Below are positions 8,145 to 16,011 of a stretch of DNA of 35,466 bases, in pieces. Within the stretch, counting starts at the first letter, position 1. The number at the start of each line of letters is the position of its first letter. This DNA comes from an uncultured Deinococcota bacterium (GTDB lineage: Bacteria; Deinococcota; Deinococci; Deinococcales; Trueperaceae). The notes beneath the pieces were generated by a model. That model was not told where the DNA came from. It saw nothing but the letters and a program-made list of their open reading frames with translations, and searched no databases. The DNA is taken from assembly GCA_947311535.1 (NCBI GenBank), contig CAMZLP010000155.1, positions 1 through 35,466 on the forward strand, in the 5' to 3' direction. Position numbers and translations under genes: made by a program.

Positions 8145-9156
8145 ATGAAAAGATTTATCATATTAGTTGCTGTCTTATTAGTGCTGCTTGCAAGCTGCAA
8201 GCCCAATACCGAGCCAAGCATTGCAAAATGTGTTAATTAACGTTAATTTTGCAAGTGAGAACTTAAAATCAGAAGTTGCTAAAGCCCTTGGTGTAAGTGC
8301 TGAAGTAAGTTGTGAGAAAATATTAGAATTAAAAAAGCTAAAGATAATCTTTAAAGATATAGGAGCTTTGGATGGGCTCGAGCATGCCCAAAACTTAATA
8401 AGTATCGATATTGGTATCGGAAAGGTATCCGATATAAGCCCTTTATCAAAGCTTAAAAAGCTTCGGGAGTTGCGCCTTTTTAGCAATTCAATCTCTGACT
8501 TAAGCCCGCTAAAAAACCTAAGCGAGCTTCAAGTTTTGATTCTTCAAGATAATCCACTAACAGATATTTCAGCAATTGCTAATTTAGGTAAATTAAATTC
8601 CTTAAATATTGGTGCAAATAAAGATGGTAAAAGCCAAGTTAGTGATATTAGTGCTCTAGAGAATCTTAGCAATTTAAGAACTTTAATTATCAACAATAAC
8701 CCTTTGGACGCAAACGATTTAAAGGTACTAAATAAACTAACTAAGCTGACTAGCCTTGACCTCGATAAATTAGGAATTAGCGATATTTCTTCAGTAAAAG
8801 GTTTAAGCCAATTGACTAGACTAATCCTAAGCAATAATAAGATTTCCGATATTACTGCCTTAAAAGATTTGAGTCAGCTTAAAGAACTTAGATTGAAAGA
8901 TAATCAGATTAAAAATATTGATAGCCTAAAAACTCTGGTAAATCTAAAAGATCTTGATTTGGATTCTAATCTAATAACAGATATCTCAGTATTTGATGAA
9001 AACCTTGGCTTGCATGACAGCGGTGACAAAATTAGAATTAGTTTTAACTGCTTAGATACTTCTAAAGGCTCTAAAGCTTATAAAACTATCCAAAAGCTAA
9101 TTGCCTTGGGTGTAAAAATTAGCTATGATTCAGCAAAAAATTCTGACTGTCCGTAG
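8145..9156 (+). CDS. Leucine-rich-repeat lipoprotein, apparent frameshift
   Basis: The gene reads in two frames. ATG 8145, behind a GGAGGG ribosome binding site, starts a lipoprotein signal (MKRFIILVAVLLVLLASC, lipobox LASC) that hits TAA at 8238-8240. The following +1 frame holds an internalin-like repeat protein to 9156: a start-cap sequence (NFASENLKSEVAKALG), about eight 22-residue leucine-rich repeats of the SDISPLxxLxxLxxLxLxxNxI kind, and a C-terminal cap with two Cys. Removing one T near 8237-8238 joins the frames smoothly. So this is either a sequencing error or a recent null allele. If intact, the product would be a surface-anchored LRR lipoprotein for protein or ligand binding. The repeat frame could alternatively start at TTG 8188, but that would lack the signal. 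Confidence 0.78.
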
Positions 9157-9257
9157 CTATAAATCATTTGTTGTTTGTAGAAAAATAAAATGACCAAGCT
9201 ATTTAAATAGGTATAAAGGCTAGTTTTTTGGCTAAAACTAAGCCCAAAACCCTAAGG

Positions 9258-9305
9258 ATATAAGCTCTTTACTAGAAAACTAACTAAAGAGCTTATATTT
9301 TATAA
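9258..9305 (+). terminator. Intrinsic terminator after the LRR lipoprotein gene
   Basis: Arms 9258-9271 and 9285-9298 are a perfect 14-bp inverted repeat with a 13-base loop, followed by a T-rich stretch. Confidence 0.7.
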
Positions 9306-9378
9306 GATTTTGTTATAAAAGCCCAATACTACAATCATCAAAGAATCGCCAATAAATTATAATGGTGTTTAATAGGAT

Positions 9379-9392
9379 TAGGCTCGAGCCTA
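9379..9392. repeat. Intergenic copy of the iterated palindrome
   Basis: TAGGCTCGAGCCTA is a perfect 14-bp palindrome, the longest version of the iterated GCTCGAGC element, here outside any gene and about 100 bases upstream of the first SQR gene. Confidence 0.85.
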
Positions 9393-9395
9393 TTG

Positions 9396-9464
9396 TTGCC
9401 ATATGTCCCTACTACCATCTGGCAAAATAATTTATATTAGTGATAATGAAAACCTTGCTTATCA
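9396..9464. promoter_or_regulatory. Regulatory region of the first SQR gene
   Basis: It contains the motif GCCATATGTCCCTA (9398-9411), also found before the second SQR gene with one change. Around it is an inverted repeat TTGCCA-N18-TGGCAA (9396-9401 and 9420-9425). Downstream is a second weak inverted repeat TGATAA-N12-TTATCA (9441-9464). A TATATT at 9433-9438 could be a -10 box. Which of these is a regulator site is unknown. Confidence 0.45.
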
Positions 9465-9486
9465 TTAAATGAAATGAGGAGAACCT

Positions 9487-10704
9487 ATGAAAAACCAGCA
9501 TCAAATTATAATAATCGGCGGTGGTACCGCCGGAATAACCGTTGCAGCTCGTCTAAGAAAAGCAATGCCTCAAGCTGATATTGCAATAATCGAGCCATCA
9601 GAAGAACATTATTATCAACCGCTTTGGACCTTAGTAGGTGGTGGCGTCATGAAAAAAGAAGTCACCATGAAAAAAGAAAGCAAATATATACCTAAAAATG
9701 TAAAATGGATAAAAGACTATGCTGAAGATATAGATCCAGATGCCAATACTGTAAGCTTACGAAATGGTGGCATACTAAGCTATGAGTATTTAGTAATTGC
9801 TCCAGGGATACAATTAGATTGGGACAAAGTAAAAGGGTTAAAAGAAGCAATTGGCAAAAATGGGGTTTGCAGTAATTATAGCTATAAAACTGTTGATTCA
9901 ACTTGGAAAGCATTAAGTGAGTTTAAGGGTGGTAATGCTGTTTTTACAAACCCACTTGGTCAAATCAAATGTGGTGGTGCCCCGCAAAAAATAATGTATT
10001 TAGCCGAGCACTATTTACGCAAAAACAATCTTAAAGATAAGTCGAAAGTAATTGGTGCCTTTGCTGGTACTGTCATGCTTGGCGTACCAGAAATTAACGA
10101 AGTGTTAAATGGCATCGTTGAAAAACGTAATATTGATATGCGTTTTTATCACAACTTGGTAGAAGTGAAAGCTAGAGAGCAAATTGCTGTTTTTGATGTC
10201 CGAGATGCCAAAACTGGCGAGGTGTTAAAACAAGAAGAAATAGAATTTAATATGCTTCATGCAACACCGCCCCAAAGCGCCCCAGACTTTCTTAAAAAGA
10301 ACGCTAAATTAGTTCTTCCTAATGGCCCTCATGTTGGCTTTGTAGATGTTGATAAACACAGCCTACAACATAATACTTATAAAAATATTTTTAGCCTTGG
10401 TGATTCAGCTGCCCTACCTACTGCCAAAACAGGGGCAGCGGTTCGTAAGCAAGCTCCAGTATTAGTTGCAAACATGAAAGACCTAATGGCTGGTAACAAT
10501 CTTAGTGCTTCATATGATGGCTACTCGTCTTGCCCATTAGTCACAGGCTACAATAGCCTAGTCTTAGCAGAGTTCTTATACGAAAACAAATATAAACCGA
10601 CATTCCCTATCAATCAGGCAAAAGAACGCTATGACATGTTTTTATTAAAACGATATATATTACCAATTCTCTATTGGCAATTCATGTTAAGAGGCAAAGC
10701 TTAA
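9487..10704 (+). CDS. sqr: Type II sulfide:quinone oxidoreductase, first copy
   Basis: This 405-residue flavoprotein oxidises hydrogen sulfide and passes the electrons to the membrane quinone pool. It strongly resembles mitochondrial SQOR (type II): an N-terminal FAD site IIIIGGGTAGITVAARL, GIQLDWDKVKGL, SNYSYKTVDSTWKAL, NPLGQIKCGGAPQKIMYL, the second flavin contact NIFSLGDSAALPTAKTGAAV, and a late GYSSCPLVTGYNSLVLAEF. The two catalytic cysteines of type II enzymes are C162 and C349. A third cysteine, C128 (NGVCSNYS), is present here but is Gly in human SQOR and in the neighbouring paralogue. No membrane helix is seen; a C-terminal amphipathic part (YILPILYWQFMLRG) should bind the membrane. 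A good GAGGAG ribosome binding site precedes ATG. Confidence 0.94.
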   Translation: MKNQHQIIIIGGGTAGITVAARLRKAMPQADIAIIEPSEEHYYQPLWTLVGGGVMKKEVTMKKESKYIPKNVKWIKDYAEDIDPDANTVSLRNGGILSYEYLVIAPGIQLDWDKVKGLKEAIGKNGVCSNYSYKTVDSTWKALSEFKGGNAVFTNPLGQIKCGGAPQKIMYLAEHYLRKNNLKDKSKVIGAFAGTVMLGVPEINEVLNGIVEKRNIDMRFYHNLVEVKAREQIAVFDVRDAKTGEVLKQEEIEFNMLHATPPQSAPDFLKKNAKLVLPNGPHVGFVDVDKHSLQHNTYKNIFSLGDSAALPTAKTGAAVRKQAPVLVANMKDLMAGNNLSASYDGYSSCPLVTGYNSLVLAEFLYENKYKPTFPINQAKERYDMFLLKRYILPILYWQFMLRGKA

Positions 10705-10804
10705 TAGCAGCTTCTTTGGCTGGTAAATACCGTTATCAAGCATTTGCAAATTTATAAAAATATCAATAATAAGCAAGTTTCTTTATTAATTAATCACTAT
10801 TATT

Positions 10805-10823
10805 AAAGAAGCTTAGCTTCTTT
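10805..10823 (+). terminator. Weak hairpin terminator after the first SQR gene
   Basis: AAAGAAGC and its complement GCTTCTTT form an 8-bp stem with a 3-base loop, followed only by GCTTATTT, so termination may be partial. Confidence 0.35.
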
Positions 10824-11067
10824 GCTTATTTCGGTATAAAGATAAGCCAATACCAAAGTCAATTCATAAATACTCTTATGAAAACTATTTTCTCAACTGA
10901 TTTTCCTGTCTATTATTTAGAGTTTCGCAGTTTGCGACTTTATCCTTTCTAATCATTTGACATTGATTAGAAAATCAAAAGAAAGACCTTTCTTGAGTTT
11001 GCTATAAAATTTAAAAATACTTCCTCTAAAAAACCTAGCTAATAGTACGCACAAGGCTTGTATTACA

Positions 11068-11081
11068 GCCATTTGTCCCTA
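11068..11081 (+). promoter_or_regulatory. Shared upstream motif of the second SQR gene
   Basis: GCCATTTGTCCCTA matches 13 of 14 bases of the motif before the first SQR gene. It sits about 100 bases before the preferred start of this gene (76 before the first). The surrounding DNA is otherwise different apart from an AT-rich TTATCATTA nearby, so the match is a candidate operator for a common sulfide-responsive regulator or a duplication remnant. Confidence 0.5.
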
Positions 11082-11182
11082 ATTATCATTAATAAAATGA
11101 ATTAGAATCATGGTAATTAAAATTAACTATGGTCTTTAAAAAACCATTGTTCTTTAAAATGATGAAAAGAGGAAAACACATT

Positions 11183-12397
11183 ATGGCAAGCCGACAACAA
11201 ATAGTAATTATTGGAGGTGGCACTGCTGGTATTACAGTTGCCGCACGTATACTTAAAGCTATTAAAACCGCCGATGTTACAATAATTGAACCAGCTAAAA
11301 AGCATTACTACCAATCATTTTGGACATTAGCTGGTGCTGGCATGATGAAAAAAGAGGCTACCGTAAAGAACGAAGCCCCATATATTCCCAAAAAAGTAAA
11401 CTGGGTAAAGGATTATGCAACAGACATTGATCCGGACAATAATAGCGTAAGCCTAAAAAATGGTAGCAACGTTAGCTACGATTACTTAATAGTTGCCCCA
11501 GGCATTCAGTTAGATTGGGATAAAGTAAAAGGCTTAAAAGAAACAATGGGCAAAAACGGTGTTGGTAGTAACTACAGCTATGAAACCGTAGGTTACACTT
11601 GGAAAGCTTTACAAAACTTCAAAGGTGGTAATGCAATATTTACTAATCCACTAGGACAAGTAAAATGCGGTGGGGCACCACAAAAAATAATGTACTTATC
11701 TGAAAGATACATAGCAAAAAATGGCTTAAAAGATAAAAGCAATGTTATAGGAGCATTTGCTGGCACTATTATGTTAGGTGTTCCAGAAATTAACAAAGTA
11801 CTTAACAAAATCGTTGCTGAACGCAATATCGATATGCGCTTTTATCATAATTTGGTAGAAGTTAGAGGTAATGAAAAACTAGCAATATTCGATGTTCGTG
11901 ATCCGCAAACCGGAGAGCACATCAAACAAGAAGAAATTGAATTTAATCTTTTGCACGTAACTCCACCACAAAGCTCACCCGATTTTATTAAAAATACTAA
12001 AATAGCAGTTGCTGACGGGCCCCACAAAGGCTATGTCGAAGTAGATTCTAAAACTATGCAGCATCCAAAGTACAAAAACGTATTTAGCTTAGGTGATGCG
12101 TCAGCATTACCCACAGCTAAAACTGCCGCAGCAATTCGTAAACAAGCACCTGTATTAGTTCAAAACTTAAAAGATGTAGTAGAGGGCAAAGAACCTAGTA
12201 AAGCCTACAAAGGTTATTCTGCCTGTGCAATTATTACCCAGCCTAAAAAGGTTGTTTTTGCTGAATTCTTATATGGCAATAAATACAAGCCCACCTTCCC
12301 AATGGATCAAGCAAAAGAACGTTTTGATATGTACCTAATGAAGCGCTATATGCTGCCATTCATGTACTGGAATTTTATGCTTAAGGGCCTAGCCTAG
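11183..12397 (+). CDS. sqr: Type II sulfide:quinone oxidoreductase, second copy
   Basis: This is a close paralogue of the gene at 9487. I chose ATG 11183 (404 residues) because it follows an AGAGG ribosome binding site and lines up exactly with the first copy (MASRQQIVIIGGG against MKNQHQIIIIGGG); a longer frame from 11129 would add an unlikely basic leader. C162 (QVKCGGAPQK) and C348 (GYSACAIITQP) are the catalytic pair. The position of C128 in the first copy is Gly here (NGVGSNYS), as in human SQOR, and the residues after the last cysteine also differ. This copy leads a probable operon with the YeeE/YedE pair, 8 bases before the next gene, and so is probably the one tied to transport. Confidence 0.93.
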   Translation: MASRQQIVIIGGGTAGITVAARILKAIKTADVTIIEPAKKHYYQSFWTLAGAGMMKKEATVKNEAPYIPKKVNWVKDYATDIDPDNNSVSLKNGSNVSYDYLIVAPGIQLDWDKVKGLKETMGKNGVGSNYSYETVGYTWKALQNFKGGNAIFTNPLGQVKCGGAPQKIMYLSERYIAKNGLKDKSNVIGAFAGTIMLGVPEINKVLNKIVAERNIDMRFYHNLVEVRGNEKLAIFDVRDPQTGEHIKQEEIEFNLLHVTPPQSSPDFIKNTKIAVADGPHKGYVEVDSKTMQHPKYKNVFSLGDASALPTAKTAAAIRKQAPVLVQNLKDVVEGKEPSKAYKGYSACAIITQPKKVVFAEFLYGNKYKPTFPMDQAKERFDMYLMKRYMLPFMYWNFMLKGLA

Positions 12398-12405
12398 GTA
12401 TTATT

Positions 12406-12975
12406 ATGGATATCATCAGCGTTTTAAAACAACCTTGGCCTTGGTGGATAGTAGGCCCCCTTATTGGTCTTTTTGTACCAATACTGCTTATTCTTGATAA
12501 CCGGCAATTTGGTGTTTCTGCTAATTTACGACACTGCTGTGCAATTATCCCCAACAAAGTTAGTTTTTTCAACTACGACTGGCGCAAGGCTGGTACTTGG
12601 AACCTCTTTTTTGCAGCAGGAATCATGCTTGGTGGCTTTATAGCCCACTATTTGTTAGCAGATCCAGAACCAATAAAAGTAGCAGAATCTACTGCTCGAG
12701 ACTTATCTGCATTAGGCGTAGTACCAGATGGTAAATTAATCCCAGAGAGCTTATTTAGTTGGGCTAGTTTGTTTACCTTGCGAGGCTTTATAATGATAGT
12801 TGGCGGTGGGTTTTTGGTTGGTTTTGGTGCACGCTATGCAGGTGGTTGTACCTCTGGCCATGCTATTTCTGGCATCTCGGACTTACAAATCCCTTCAATT
12901 GTTGCTACAACTTTCTTCTTTGTCGGTGGTCTAATCACCACCTTTTTAATCTTCCCGATTTTACTTAGGTTATAG
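12406..12975 (+). CDS. YeeE/YedE-family sulfur transporter, first half
   Basis: This 189-residue membrane protein is an N-terminal half of the Sulf_transp (TsuA-like) family. Helices span about 14-30, 66-83, 126-142 and 165-187. The family signature GGCTSGH with C148 is present (YAGGCTSGHAISG). In full-length TsuA, conserved cysteines in the two halves relay thiosulfate through the membrane. Here the protein is split into two genes, an arrangement common near SQR and sulfur-oxidation genes. It starts 8 bases after the SQR stop and ends 8 bases before the second half. An internal loop at about 85-120 is longer than usual. The cargo could be thiosulfate or another sulfane-sulfur compound; direction is unknown. 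Confidence 0.88.
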   Translation: MDIISVLKQPWPWWIVGPLIGLFVPILLILDNRQFGVSANLRHCCAIIPNKVSFFNYDWRKAGTWNLFFAAGIMLGGFIAHYLLADPEPIKVAESTARDLSALGVVPDGKLIPESLFSWASLFTLRGFIMIVGGGFLVGFGARYAGGCTSGHAISGISDLQIPSIVATTFFFVGGLITTFLIFPILLRL

Positions 12976-12983
12976 GTTAAGTT

Positions 12984-13436
12984 ATGAATGAAAATCAAAA
13001 TCAGAGTTTTGCAAAAGTATTTATCAAGAATCTGCCATATCTACTACTGGGCACTGTATTTGGCATTTCATTTGTCAAAGGTGAACTAATTTCTTGGTAC
13101 CGTATGCAAGAAATGTTTCGCTTTCAGTCTTTCTACATGTACGGTGTTATCATCTCAGCAATTCTTGTGGGTATGGTATCACTCCAAATTATCAAACGTG
13201 CAAAAATGAATTCGTTTAGTGGCAAAAAGATTTACATTGCTTCAAAAGCTCATACATATATTCGCTACATAGTTGGTGGCACAATTTTTGGCTTGGGTTG
13301 GGCAATGACAGGTGCCTGCCCTGGTCCTATGATAACCTTAATGGGGTACGGGGCAAGTATTTACTTTATTTTGTTCTTAAGTGCCTTGGCCGGTACTTGG
13401 GCTTATGGCGTATTACGCTCTAAGTTACCCCACTAA
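12984..13436 (+). CDS. YeeE/YedE-family sulfur transporter, second half
   Basis: This 150-residue protein is the partner of the gene just upstream. It has about four membrane helices (roughly 18-33, 52-70, 94-112 and 122-144) and the second family signature GACPGPM with C112. The pair probably forms one transport unit equal to a single long TsuA protein. The gap to the upstream gene is 8 bases and to the PH-like gene 15 bases, so the three genes should be cotranscribed with the second SQR gene. Confidence 0.88.
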   Translation: MNENQNQSFAKVFIKNLPYLLLGTVFGISFVKGELISWYRMQEMFRFQSFYMYGVIISAILVGMVSLQIIKRAKMNSFSGKKIYIASKAHTYIRYIVGGTIFGLGWAMTGACPGPMITLMGYGASIYFILFLSALAGTWAYGVLRSKLPH

Positions 13437-13451
13437 TGAAGGAGGTCAAAA

Positions 13452-13823
13452 ATGCCAATTACTGATCTATTAGAAGAAAATGAAGTTATTGAAGGAGATT
13501 GGGCTGTTCATGTAGTATTCCCATTTCATCGTGAAGAATTCTATAGTGGTGAACTGTTTATGACCAACAAACACTTTCATTTTAATTCTAAATATGGCTT
13601 TGGCAAAGAAGAAGAAGAAATTGAAGAGCACTTTAGAGTAGTAGATCATGACAAGCACATAATTATTGAATATGATCAAATAGAAACAGTTGAAATAAAA
13701 AAACGGGCAATACTAATGAATGATCTTGTTGTAAAGCTAAAATCAAATGAGCTTGTCACCTTTAGATTTGGCTTTGTGTCGGCAAATAAAGCATTAGCAG
13801 TTGCTCAAAAGCACTTAGCCTAA
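13452..13823 (+). CDS. PH/GRAM-like domain protein
   Basis: This 123-residue soluble protein looks like a bacterial PH or GRAM domain: a run of beta strands (YSGELFMTNKHFHFNSKYGF, KHIIIEYDQIETVEIKKRAI, DLVVKLKSNELVTFRFGFVS) closed by a helix (ANKALAVAQKHLA). A strongly acidic stretch (GKEEEEIEEHF) sits in one loop. The GELFMTNKHFHF phrase is the usual start of this fold. It follows the transporter genes behind an excellent AAGGAGG ribosome binding site (13439-13445), so it should be well expressed with them. It has no membrane segment or known catalytic site. The link to sulfur metabolism rests only on position. Its stop overlaps the convergent HerA-like gene by 9 bases. Confidence 0.78.
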   Translation: MPITDLLEENEVIEGDWAVHVVFPFHREEFYSGELFMTNKHFHFNSKYGFGKEEEEIEEHFRVVDHDKHIIIEYDQIETVEIKKRAILMNDLVVKLKSNELVTFRFGFVSANKALAVAQKHLA

Positions 13824-15638
13824 AATATCAGCTGCTTCATCATCGCTAATATCTTCGTGCCATTCTGCCCTTCTGGTTGCCCAGCTAGGAAACGGAAAGT
13901 TAACCATAATAGGGCTAGGAATATCAGGTTGATGAACAATCATAGTTCCTGGTGCTAAGATTGTTGAACGCATTCTAAAGCTTGATGGCATAAACCTGTA
14001 TTCACTGCGTTCTGCCTCTGCGGCATCTAAACGACCAACTATCCGAACTGCTGCATTACCTACAATACGCCGTTCTACTTCAGAAGCTGTTTGCTGTGCA
14101 CCAATTAAAATAATACCCAAACTCCTACCACGTTCAGCAATGTCTAACAAAATATCTTTTATTGGGCTACTACCTTCTGATGGCGCATATTTATTTAACT
14201 CATCTAAAACAATAAATATTTGTCCTTGGCCTGCTACTCGGTTTTCAAATACTTGTCTAAGCAATACCCCAACTACAAACATTTGAGCTAATGGGGCTAA
14301 GCTATTAATATCTATAACGTGCACCTGTTTGGAGCTTTCTAATATATTAAGCTTGGCTCGAGCATAAGCCTTGGCGGGCAAGTCACCACGTACTAATCGA
14401 CCTATGTGTTTAGAAGCACCTCTTAAGCGGCGAATCAAAGCCTCCCGAGTACCTCTAGCTTGTTGAGCAGTCCAACGGTTATCACCTCCACCTTTGCCAT
14501 CATCATCAATATCTTTTACTAATAATTTATATTCTAAATAGCTCACTAAATCAAGAAAAGTCTTTAGTTTTAGCCTGTTTTCTAAATCATCAAAGCCTAA
14601 ACCTGTATTTATATCTTTTGGCTTACCATCAATCTCTAACACAAAATCTTCATCACCCTCTTCTACTAGTAAATAGGGGGTATTTTGCTTAGCAGCTAGT
14701 TTTGCCAGTTTTTCTTCTAAATGGCTAACCAAAAACCCAAGGTTAGTCATAGCATCACGTTCTGTTAAAACAAAAGGTAGCATTCGTTGCTGAGCAAACT
14801 CCCGAACCGTCCAAAGGTATGGGCTTACCTCTTCTCGTGAACGCACATCTGCCCTTAAGTTTTCACCTTTCATAGCTGGGGCATGTAGCTCTACACTAGG
14901 AAAAGCACCAATTGGCAAATTGCAAATTTGATAGCGATTCTTTTCCATACGTCTTTTTGTTTGCCATTTTCCCTCTTCTTTTGCAAAGCGACTGTTTTCT
15001 TTATCTAGAAATAGTAAGTCTTCACCTTTTACATTAAATACGATGGCTTTTGATGAATTTTGGTCTTTTATTAAAGCCCTATTAGTATTTTTATCTTTAG
15101 AGTTAAAAATACTATAGAGTAAAAATAAAGCATAGCTCGTTTTGGTAGCAATACCAGAAATCCCTGAAATATTTACGTGTGCCCCTTTAGTTCCATTTAT
15201 AAAATCGTAATTTAAATAAGCTACTTCACCATTCCTTAAAACCCCGGCTGGTAAACTTGCATCCATATTGTCAAAATAAAGAGCTTTTTCTAAAGCTTCA
15301 TCTTCTGCCAAAAATACCATATCCCCTGGTGCAGGTGGAATGAAATCTTCTGGCTCTACCCTAGTTACTAAAACATGGGCAGCATAGCTAGTACTAGCTG
15401 GCAATAAACCACTAGCTACTAATTCGGTGTCACCTTCAAACTGTATACCTTCATAGCGCCTACGCACCTCATCGACAATGCCATAAAAATTTACATTATT
15501 ACCCTCTTCAGATGGATCTTGAACTCTTACAAAAATAATATCATCCAATTGGATTTTTATGTTCTCAGCAACAGCAAACCAAAATTGGAGTGGCGTTGCA
15601 TCTTCAGTTCCTAAAACTATTCCTACCTTTGTATCCAC
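13815..15638 (-). CDS. HerA-like / DUF87 ATP-binding protein
   Basis: This 607-residue protein belongs to the HerA-FtsK group of P-loop ATPases. It opens with an OB-like HAS-barrel region (about 1-110, VGIVLGTEDATPLQFWFAV). The nucleotide site GISGIATKT at 159-167 is the Walker A of this subgroup, which carries Thr where most have Gly. Walker B is QIFIVLDE at about 473-480, followed by LIGAQQ at 511-516 and a late arginine-rich part. It strongly resembles the Deinococcus HerA protein. HerA hexamers pump DNA and work with the nuclease NurA in end resection; no NurA gene is in the window. The gene stands alone on the minus strand. Confidence 0.88.
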   Translation of the reverse strand: MDTKVGIVLGTEDATPLQFWFAVAENIKIQLDDIIFVRVQDPSEEGNNVNFYGIVDEVRRRYEGIQFEGDTELVASGLLPASTSYAAHVLVTRVEPEDFIPPAPGDMVFLAEDEALEKALYFDNMDASLPAGVLRNGEVAYLNYDFINGTKGAHVNISGISGIATKTSYALFLLYSIFNSKDKNTNRALIKDQNSSKAIVFNVKGEDLLFLDKENSRFAKEEGKWQTKRRMEKNRYQICNLPIGAFPSVELHAPAMKGENLRADVRSREEVSPYLWTVREFAQQRMLPFVLTERDAMTNLGFLVSHLEEKLAKLAAKQNTPYLLVEEGDEDFVLEIDGKPKDINTGLGFDDLENRLKLKTFLDLVSYLEYKLLVKDIDDDGKGGGDNRWTAQQARGTREALIRRLRGASKHIGRLVRGDLPAKAYARAKLNILESSKQVHVIDINSLAPLAQMFVVGVLLRQVFENRVAGQGQIFIVLDELNKYAPSEGSSPIKDILLDIAERGRSLGIILIGAQQTASEVERRIVGNAAVRIVGRLDAAEAERSEYRFMPSSFRMRSTILAPGTMIVHQPDIPSPIMVNFPFPSWATRRAEWHEDISDDEAADILG

Positions 15639-16011
15639 AATAATTTACCCCGTCTAAGTTTAGATTGGATTAAAATTCCTTATCAATCGAAAGTAATCAT
15701 AACAAATATTGAGAACAATGCGTTTTTTACTATATTTTTTACACAAATAAAGTCAATAATTCAAACACTAAATTCACATAAACATGTTAAACTTTTGGGT
15801 ATTGTTTAAATTGCTTATAGTAATTTAAAGATTTTAATTATATTAAGAAAGACTTAGTGGTGCGCCCGACAGGAATCGAACCCGTGACCTTTCGCTCCGG
15901 AGGCGAACGCTCTATCCAACTGAGCTACGGGCGCATGTCTAAAAAGCTTATCACTGTTAGCCAAGAACTAGAATCTAACAGCTAACAAACTAAGCTTCAT
16001 TAGGAGGAATA
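15639..16011. other. Intergenic region around tRNA-Arg
   Basis: Apart from the tRNA at 15858-15934 this AT-rich stretch holds the upstream regions of the HerA-like gene (minus) and the SurA-like gene (plus). I saw no further ORF or strong hairpin. Confidence 0.6.
15858..15934 (-). tRNA. tRNA-Arg (anticodon CCG)
   Basis: The minus strand folds into a full cloverleaf of 77 bases, including an encoded CCA end. The acceptor stem is GCGCCCG with CGGGCGC, the D-loop reads AGCTCAGTTGGATAGAGC, the T-arm contains GGTTCGATTCC, and the anticodon loop is CTCCGGA, which gives anticodon CCG and decodes CGG arginine. It is GC-rich against an AT-rich background, as normal for tRNA. Confidence 0.97.

Larger units (their letters stand above)
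9157..9486. other. 330-base intergenic region before the first SQR gene
   Basis: It holds a strong terminator for the LRR gene (9258-9305), a full TAGGCTCGAGCCTA palindrome (9379-9392), and the upstream region of the first SQR gene with a motif shared with the second SQR gene (9398-9411). No ORF with a good ribosome binding site was seen. Confidence 0.7.
10705..11182. other. 478-base region between the two SQR genes
   Basis: It contains a weak terminator-like hairpin (10805-10823), a second perfect 10-bp hairpin (10946-10955 with 10964-10973), a small TCGCA/TGCGA hairpin (10925-10937) and the upstream motif of the second SQR gene (11068-11081). A 24-codon ORF at 10878 lacks a ribosome binding site and is not called. 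The length and the two adjacent hairpins leave room for a small RNA, which I cannot confirm. Confidence 0.5.

Noticed and set aside
9441-9464. Fur box before the first SQR gene
   Set aside because: The TGATAA/TTATCA halves are spaced wrongly for the 19-bp Fur consensus and may be AT-rich chance.
10878-10952. 24-codon ORF between the SQR genes
   Set aside because: No ribosome binding site and no recognisable motif; consistent with a chance frame.
11129-11182. Longer start for the second SQR gene at 11129
   Set aside because: The added residues have no match in the first copy, and ATG 11183 has a ribosome binding site and aligns exactly.
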